Part shown: positions 7,307-10,184 of the stretch, piece after piece
How the letters are laid out: each line of letters begins with the position of its first letter
Numbering within the stretch: position 1 is the first letter of the stretch
Assembly: GCA_001507935.1 (NCBI GenBank)
Contig: LGET01000039.1
Span: 1 to 10,184, forward strand
Length of the DNA stretch: 10,184 nt
From: Thermococcales archaeon 44_46
GTDB lineage: Archaea > Methanobacteriota_B > Thermococci > Thermococcales > Thermococcaceae
Reading direction: 5' to 3'
Notes under the pieces: generated by a model
Database searches by the model: none
What the model saw: the letters and a program-made list of their open reading frames with translations, nothing else
What the model was told of the DNA's origin: nothing
Made by a program: the position numbers and the translations under genes

Positions 7307-8143
7307 TTAAAGCTCCTTGAGAAGCTTGTATATCACCGAGAAATCCAGTTCTTCAAGGTCTCTTTCAAAGGCAAGTCTGTAGAGCTCCCTGACCAGGGCG
7401 TTCAGCGGGGTTGCCTTTTTCGCGCTGACAGCAAGCTCGTGGGTGTAGGAGAGGTCTTTTACAAGGTTTCTGACGGAGAAGTGCGTCGAGTAGTCCTCCT
7501 TGAGGAGCTTCTCCTTTTTCGCTTTCAGCACCACCGAGTTGCCCGCTCCGCTCTCAAGGACTTCTATCAGCTCCTCTTTTGGAATTCCTGCCTTTTCTCC
7601 AAGGGAGATAGCTTCACCCAGAGCCGCCATGAACGCTCCGAGAACGAAGTTGTTTATCAGCTTGAGCTTCGTTGCCTTCCCGGGCTCCTCAAAGTGGAAT
7701 ATCTTCTTACCGAGCAGCCGGAGGTATGGGAGAGCCCTCTCATACGCTCCCTTCTCACCGCTTACAAGGATAGTTAATTGACCATTTCTAGCCGGAATGA
7801 CACTCCCAATCACCGGGCTTTCGAGGTAAGATGCCCCGGCGTTCCTGTAAAGTTCGTGGAACTCTAGGACTTTTTCAGGGTGATTCGTGGTGGTATCTAT
7901 TATCACCTTTCCGCTTAAGTTGGACTTCAAAAGCCTCTGGGAGACCTCCCACACAGCGTTGCTGTCGTAGAGCGAGAGGAAAATCACATCTGCCTTCTCG
8001 GCAACCTCCTCTGGTGTTCTGGCGACATTCGTGAAACCCTTTGCTTTCTCTATTGTCCTGTTCCAGACGATAAGCTCGTACTCCTCCGAGAGTCTCTCAG
8101 CCATTGCCCTTCCAATATGTCCAAGGCCAATCCATCCTATCAT
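7307..8143 (-). CDS. Beta-hydroxyacid dehydrogenase (3-hydroxyisobutyrate dehydrogenase family)
   Basis: 278-residue NAD(P)-dependent oxidoreductase of the beta-hydroxyacid dehydrogenase family, which also includes glyoxylate/succinic semialdehyde reductases. An N-terminal Rossmann domain has GLGHIG (6-11); VWNRT after the second strand places an Arg where NADP-preferring members have one. SPVIGSVIPARNGQL (109 onward) is the substrate-loop segment, and KLINN carries the catalytic Lys161 and Asn165. The helical C-terminal domain follows, and the length is normal. The ATG at 8143 (MIGWIGLGHIG) is chosen because GGTGAT lies 5 nt upstream; a TTG two codons earlier overlaps it. It is probably a single-gene unit with its own TATA element. 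P. furiosus has a characterised relative; substrate here cannot be read from sequence. Confidence 0.9.
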   Translation of the reverse strand: MIGWIGLGHIGRAMAERLSEEYELIVWNRTIEKAKGFTNVARTPEEVAEKADVIFLSLYDSNAVWEVSQRLLKSNLSGKVIIDTTTNHPEKVLEFHELYRNAGASYLESPVIGSVIPARNGQLTILVSGEKGAYERALPYLRLLGKKIFHFEEPGKATKLKLINNFVLGAFMAALGEAISLGEKAGIPKEELIEVLESGAGNSVVLKAKKEKLLKEDYSTHFSVRNLVKDLSYTHELAVSAKKATPLNALVRELYRLAFERDLEELDFSVIYKLLKEL

Positions 8144-8174
8144 ACCCAATCACCTAAGAACGAAATTTTCCAGG

Positions 8175-8189
8175 GATTTTTATAACCAT
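8175..8189 (-). promoter_or_regulatory. Promoter of the beta-hydroxyacid dehydrogenase gene
   Basis: The minus strand reads GGTTATAAAAATC, a clear TATA element. Transcription would begin near 8155, about 12 nt before the ATG, just ahead of the GGTGAT site. Confidence 0.6.
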
Positions 8190-8216
8190 TGCGTCAAATG
8201 AAGAGGAAACATAGGC

Positions 8217-8240
8217 TTTAATATAGAATTTAATATAGAA
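8217..8240. repeat. Exact 12-bp tandem duplication, two copies
   Basis: TTTAATATAGAA occurs twice in direct succession in the 127-bp gap between the flavodoxin stop and the dehydrogenase start. Each copy contains a TATA-like core. It is about 30 bp upstream of the dehydrogenase TATA element and 30 bp after the flavodoxin stop, so it could be slippage-prone DNA or a paired regulator site. Confidence 0.6.
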
Positions 8241-8270
8241 AAAGTAACCACAATAAGTTAGGAAAGAAAT

Positions 8271-8738
8271 TCAAAAGGTGGAACGTACCAGGCGTTTTAG
8301 CTCTTCTATGAGCTCCCTTACATCTTCGTCAAACGTTTTGTTAATGATGACTTTCTTGAGGAGTGGCTTTTTGCCGTAGAGCTCTTCCATCTGCTCCAAG
8401 CACTTCCCAGATCTTCCGGCACAGGTAGTGAAAAACACGACTCTCTTTATTTTGTCTCTGTTCTGAAGCAAGTACGTCCTTATTGCGGGACTCACCCTGC
8501 CGTTCCATGTTGGACCACCAAGAATCACTAGGTCGTAGTTAGAGGGGTCTTTTTCAAAGGCAATGTCCGTTGTCTTGCCCATAGTAGCATCATAACCGGC
8601 TCTAAGAAACCCAAATATCCCTCTCCGGTTCTTCCTGTCGATTATCTCGTCAAGATTAGCATTCAGAGCCTCCGCGATTCTCCTTGCCGCTTCTCCGGCA
8701 TGTCCATCCCTTGAATAAAAAGCAACAAGGACTTTCAT
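8271..8738 (-). CDS. Flavodoxin family protein
   Basis: 155-residue protein with a flavodoxin-like fold, expected to bind FMN and carry electrons or reduce small molecules in the cytosol. The N-terminal strand MKVLVAFYS leads into the phosphate-binding loop SRDGHAGE (9-16); the second FMN contact is LGGPTWNGRVSP (73-84), and VVFFTTCAG (100-108) is the third loop. Cys106 and Cys113 (CAGRSGKC) are worth noting, as six residues apart in the FMN-side loop they could be redox active. The ATG at 8738 has GTGAG about 6 nt upstream. The gene starts 18 nt after the tautomerase stop, so the two are almost certainly one transcript. The physiological partner is unknown. Confidence 0.88.
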   Translation of the reverse strand: MKVLVAFYSRDGHAGEAARRIAEALNANLDEIIDRKNRRGIFGFLRAGYDATMGKTTDIAFEKDPSNYDLVILGGPTWNGRVSPAIRTYLLQNRDKIKRVVFFTTCAGRSGKCLEQMEELYGKKPLLKKVIINKTFDEDVRELIEELKRLVRSTF

Positions 8739-8756
8739 TTTCTCACGCTCGGAGGG

Positions 8757-8966
8757 TTAAGACTTTCCGCCCTGAGCCTTTCTATGCCTCAGGACATCAG
8801 AGAGAAGCTCTCCATTGATGCCAACGTTTTCAGTTTCATTCTCGTGGATAACCACGCTCACGTGGTGGACTCCATAAACCTCTCTGACCACCTCAGTAAG
8901 CCTCTTTACAAGCTCTCTTTTGGTATCTTTATCAGCTTTGGGACCCTCAACTATTATTATCGGCAT
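8757..8966 (-). CDS. 4-oxalocrotonate tautomerase-like protein
   Basis: 69-residue member of the tautomerase superfamily (4-OT type), normally assembled as a hexamer or trimer of dimers that interconverts keto and enol forms using an N-terminal proline. The protein begins MPIIIVEGPK, so Pro1 is exposed once Met is removed; this fixes the start at the ATG at 8966, with GGTGAT 4 nt upstream, rather than the GTG three codons earlier. KRELVKRLTEVVREVYGV and VSVVIHENETENVGING follow the family's helix and strand pattern. It is slightly longer than the usual 60-63 residues because of a basic tail (RHRKAQGGKS). Its substrate is unknown; no aromatic degradation genes are nearby. First gene of a two-gene unit with the flavodoxin. 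Confidence 0.88.
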   Translation of the reverse strand: MPIIIVEGPKADKDTKRELVKRLTEVVREVYGVHHVSVVIHENETENVGINGELLSDVLRHRKAQGGKS

Positions 8967-8998
8967 TGAAATCACCGATAATTACTTGGGAGTAGCTA

Positions 8999-9015
8999 CT
9001 AAAAAGCTTTTTTGC
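8999..9015 (-). promoter_or_regulatory. Promoter of the tautomerase-flavodoxin unit
   Basis: The minus strand reads GCAAAAAAGCTTTTTAG, a purine-rich BRE-like flank followed by a TATA-like element. It predicts a start near 8978 and a leader of about 12 nt. A perfect 10-bp palindrome AGTAGCTACT (8991-9000) abuts it on the downstream side and could be an operator. Confidence 0.45.
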
Positions 9016-9076
9016 AGAGGGGGACAACTGCTCCGACAGTACTATATCCTCAAGCATCAAGCTTAAAAGGAAGTGA

Positions 9077-9091
9077 AGTATCTTTTATACT
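9077..9091 (+). promoter_or_regulatory. Candidate promoter of the MATE gene
   Basis: CTTTTATAC (9082-9090) is the best plus-strand TATA element before the MATE gene and sits inside the inverted repeat AGTAT-CTTTT-ATACT. It would start transcription near 9112 and leave a leader of about 115 nt, long for this kind of organism. That leader contains a small inverted repeat, CCGCA and TGCGG, at 9162-9182. Confidence 0.4.
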
Positions 9092-9228
9092 GTGCGTTGT
9101 TGCCGAATAGAACTAACTAAAAGCTGAATTAAGTTTTGCAAAATGATAACCGTTCTCTAAACCGCAACGAAAGGTCCTGCGGAAGATAACCTGAGAAATA
9201 AAGCAATAAAATGATTGGAGGGACAAAG

Positions 9229-10184
9229 GTGAGTGAAAAAGCCACCAAAGGAGTCCAGCTTCTGAGAGGGGATCCTAAAAAAGCCCTTGTAAGGCTTTCG
9301 ATACCCATGATGATAGGCATGTCCGTCCAGACCATTTACAACCTTGCAGACGGAATATGGGTGTCGGGACTCGGTCCCGAAGCCCTCGCGGCAGTAGGCC
9401 TCTTCTTCCCAGTTTTTATGGGAATAATTGCGCTCGCCGCGGGCCTTGGGGTAGGTGCGAGTTCTGCAATAGCGAGAAGGATCGGTGCAAGGGACAAGGA
9501 AGGTGCCGACAACGTTGCCACCCACTCCGTCCTTCTCGGCCTGATTGTTGGAATTGTGATAGCCCTCACAACGTTGCCCCTGATTGATGAGATTCTCATG
9601 GCAATGGGGGCAAGGGGAAGGACCGTCGAGCTTGCCGTGGAGTATTCCCGCGTTCTCCTTGCGGGGGCAGTGGTTGTTGTCTTCAACAACGTGGGTAACG
9701 GCATCCTGAGGGGAGAAGGGGATGCAAACAGGGCAATGTATGCCATGGTTCTCGGTTTCGGCCTCAACATAGTCCTTGACCCGGTTTTCATCTACACCTT
9801 TGACTTCGGCGTCGTTGGAGCTGCCTACGCCACAATGGTCTCGATGGTGATAACCTCGCTCTTCATCGCCTACTGGCTCTTCATCAAGAAGGACACTTAC
9901 GTTGATATCTCCCCGAAAGAGTTCTCCCCAAGCCGGGAAATCCTCAAGGACATACTCCGCGTTGGGATTCCGGCTTCCCTTGCCCAGCTCACGATGTCCA
10001 TAGCAATGTTCTTCCTCAACAGGATAGCAATTATGGCCGGAGGGGAGAACGGAGTCGCTGTATTTACAAGCGCGTGGCGCGTCACCATGCTCGGTATAGT
10101 GCCCATACTCGGAATGGCGGCCGCGACCACATCCGTCACTGGAGCGGCCTACGGGGAGAGGAACGTCGAGAAGCTTGAAATTGC
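9229..10184 (+). CDS. MATE family multidrug efflux transporter (3' end outside window)
   Basis: Inner-membrane antiporter of the MATE family (DinF-like branch) that exports cationic and hydrophobic drugs using an ion gradient. The visible 318 residues, with about eight hydrophobic helices, match the structurally characterised PfMATE of P. furiosus very closely as I recall it, for example LLRGDPKKA, IYNLADGIWVSGLGPE, FNNVGNGILRGEGDANRAM and FTSAWR. Asp40 and Asp183 correspond to PfMATE Asp41 and Asp184 in the N-lobe, where cation-dependent bending is proposed. PfMATE has about 461 residues, so roughly 140 are missing. I choose the GTG at 9229 (protein MSEKATKGVQ) because GGAGGG lies 6 nt upstream; the ATG at 9211 would place that site within the coding region and has none of its own. 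It diverges from the tautomerase gene. Confidence 0.94.
   Translation, partial: MSEKATKGVQLLRGDPKKALVRLSIPMMIGMSVQTIYNLADGIWVSGLGPEALAAVGLFFPVFMGIIALAAGLGVGASSAIARRIGARDKEGADNVATHSVLLGLIVGIVIALTTLPLIDEILMAMGARGRTVELAVEYSRVLLAGAVVVVFNNVGNGILRGEGDANRAMYAMVLGFGLNIVLDPVFIYTFDFGVVGAAYATMVSMVITSLFIAYWLFIKKDTYVDISPKEFSPSREILKDILRVGIPASLAQLTMSIAMFFLNRIAIMAGGENGVAVFTSAWRVTMLGIVPILGMAAATTSVTGAAYGERNVEKLEI

Noticed and set aside
9141..9194. Possible C/D box small RNA in the MATE leader (ATGATAA near 9143 and CTGA at 9191)
   Set aside because: Box C has a mismatch, internal boxes are not correctly spaced, and the guide regions would be too short for the usual archaeal design.
9211..9228. ATG at 9211 as the MATE start
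   Set aside because: It lacks an upstream Shine-Dalgarno, while GGAGGG lies ideally before the GTG at 9229, which also gives the family-like N-terminus MSEK.
8991..9228. SurR or Thermococcales glycolytic motif in the divergent gap
   Set aside because: No GTTnnnAAC or TATCAC-N5-GTGATA arrangement is present.
9157..9791. Minus-strand open frames across the MATE gene
   Set aside because: They are mirror frames of a clearly coding plus-strand membrane protein and show no domain of their own.

Overview
The window looks like part of a Thermococcales chromosome (Thermococcus or Pyrococcus type). The ferritin and the MATE transporter match, as far as I remember them, the Pyrococcus furiosus proteins almost residue for residue. 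Start codons are preceded by the archaeal Shine-Dalgarno GGTGAT/GGAGG, promoters have A/T-rich TATA boxes with purine-rich BRE-like flanks, genes are tightly packed, and proteins are rich in K, E and I. Identity rests on recalled family sequences, not on a search.

Layout. Ten genes lie on the minus strand and one on the plus strand. At the left edge is an FTR1-type iron permease (1-761, cut by the window edge) whose promoter carries a DtxR/IdeR-like iron box. A 403-bp gap follows (762-1164) with repeats and a hairpin resembling an IS200/IS605 end, but no convincing gene. Then come the sufC-sufB-sufD Fe-S assembly operon (4453 down to 1165, genes overlapping by 4 bp), a 24-mer ferritin (4628-5152) with two palindromes over its promoter and ribosome binding site, the tRNA sulfurtransferase ThiI (5200-6291), and directly upstream of it a ThiF/MoeB-type E1-like adenylyltransferase (6293-7252). 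Next are a beta-hydroxyacid dehydrogenase (7307-8143) and a two-gene unit of a 4-oxalocrotonate tautomerase-like protein and a flavodoxin (8966 down to 8271). A divergent 262-bp gap leads to a PfMATE-like multidrug efflux gene on the plus strand (9229 to the right edge).

How it fits together. Most of the left two thirds concerns iron and sulfur: iron uptake (FTR1), iron storage (ferritin), Fe-S cluster assembly (SufCBD), and sulfur transfer to tRNA (ThiI, whose archaeal form has cluster-ligand cysteines) with an E1-like enzyme that typically activates sulfur carrier proteins. The right third (dehydrogenase, tautomerase, flavodoxin, MATE) is small-molecule redox and detoxification, with no obvious link to the iron genes. 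I see no new defence or mobile system. The most informative non-coding signals are the iron box upstream of FTR1 and the paired palindromes at the ferritin promoter.
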